Assembly (NCBI GenBank): GCA_964544115.1
Contig: CAZJBP010000054.1
Coordinates: 1-21,427 of the forward strand
Origin: CAZJBP01 sp964544115
Lineage (GTDB): Bacteria > Verrucomicrobiota > Kiritimatiellia > UBA8416 > JADHWI01
Direction: 5' to 3'
Length of the DNA: 21,427 nucleotides
Positions 21,391-21,427 of the stretch are shown here, in pieces (positions within the stretch are counted from its first letter, which is position 1; each line of letters opens with the position of its first letter). A model generated the notes under the pieces. That model did not search any database and was not told the origin of the DNA. It was given only the letters and a program-made list of their open reading frames with translations. The translations under genes and the position numbers were made by a program.

Positions 21391-21427
21391 GCTTGGAGGG
21401 GAGAGGGGTTGACGGGCAGGGGGTTGT

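Overview
This is a high-GC bacterial window with Gram-negative features: two lipoprotein-type signal peptides, an AsmA-like inner-membrane protein and a PilT-type ATPase. The gene mix suggests a free-living polysaccharide degrader. Secreted glycosidases carrying discoidin-type modules, a DegT aminotransferase, a cytoplasmic NodB-type deacetylase and an L-fucose-isomerase-like protein beside araB/araD would fit the Planctomycetota/Verrucomicrobiota/Lentisphaerota group. That placement is inference; no taxonomic marker is present. No phage, IS transposase, integrase or CRISPR array was seen.

Layout. 1-284 is non-coding and holds a large inverted repeat built of two REP-like hairpins. 285-1973 (-) is a GT-C glycosyltransferase, divergent from ssb (2163-2573, +). 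pilT follows (2679-3776, +). 3798-7772 is an L-arabinose catabolic locus: an isomerase of the FucI/AraA superfamily (-) divergent from araB and araD (+). 7800-8621 (-) is an AsmA-like protein. tRNA-Glu(UUC) lies at 8744-8818 (+). 8842-17437 is a minus-strand carbohydrate cluster: GH20 hexosaminidase lipoprotein, a secreted glycosidase-like protein, a discoidin-domain remnant, a polysaccharide deacetylase, a DegT aminotransferase and a large uncharacterised glycosidase-like enzyme. A divergent AraC-family regulator follows (17535-18473, +), then the 3' stump of an MFS transporter (18634-18903, -). 19019-21003 (+) is a two-gene unit: a membrane-anchored TAXI solute-binding protein and a DUF2959-like lipoprotein. 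21004-21427 is non-coding and contains a second long nested inverted repeat with TAATCN/NGATTA hexamer arrays.

How the genes fit together. The isomerase, AraB and AraD give a complete route from L-arabinose to D-xylulose-5-phosphate, with no transporter or dedicated regulator alongside. The minus-strand cluster appears to process an amino-sugar-containing glycan: GH20 releases terminal HexNAc outside the cytoplasm, the other enzymes act on or modify the products, and the adjacent AraC protein is the likely regulator. The cluster lacks an intact transporter, and the MFS stump next to the regulator may be a lost one.

The most unusual material is non-coding: the paired GTAG-headed hairpins at 101-273, with compensatory stem changes, and the nested inverted repeat at 21087-21270. 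Next come the in-frame coding-quality stretch after the stop codon at 13481 and the possible multi-helix leader before ssb.
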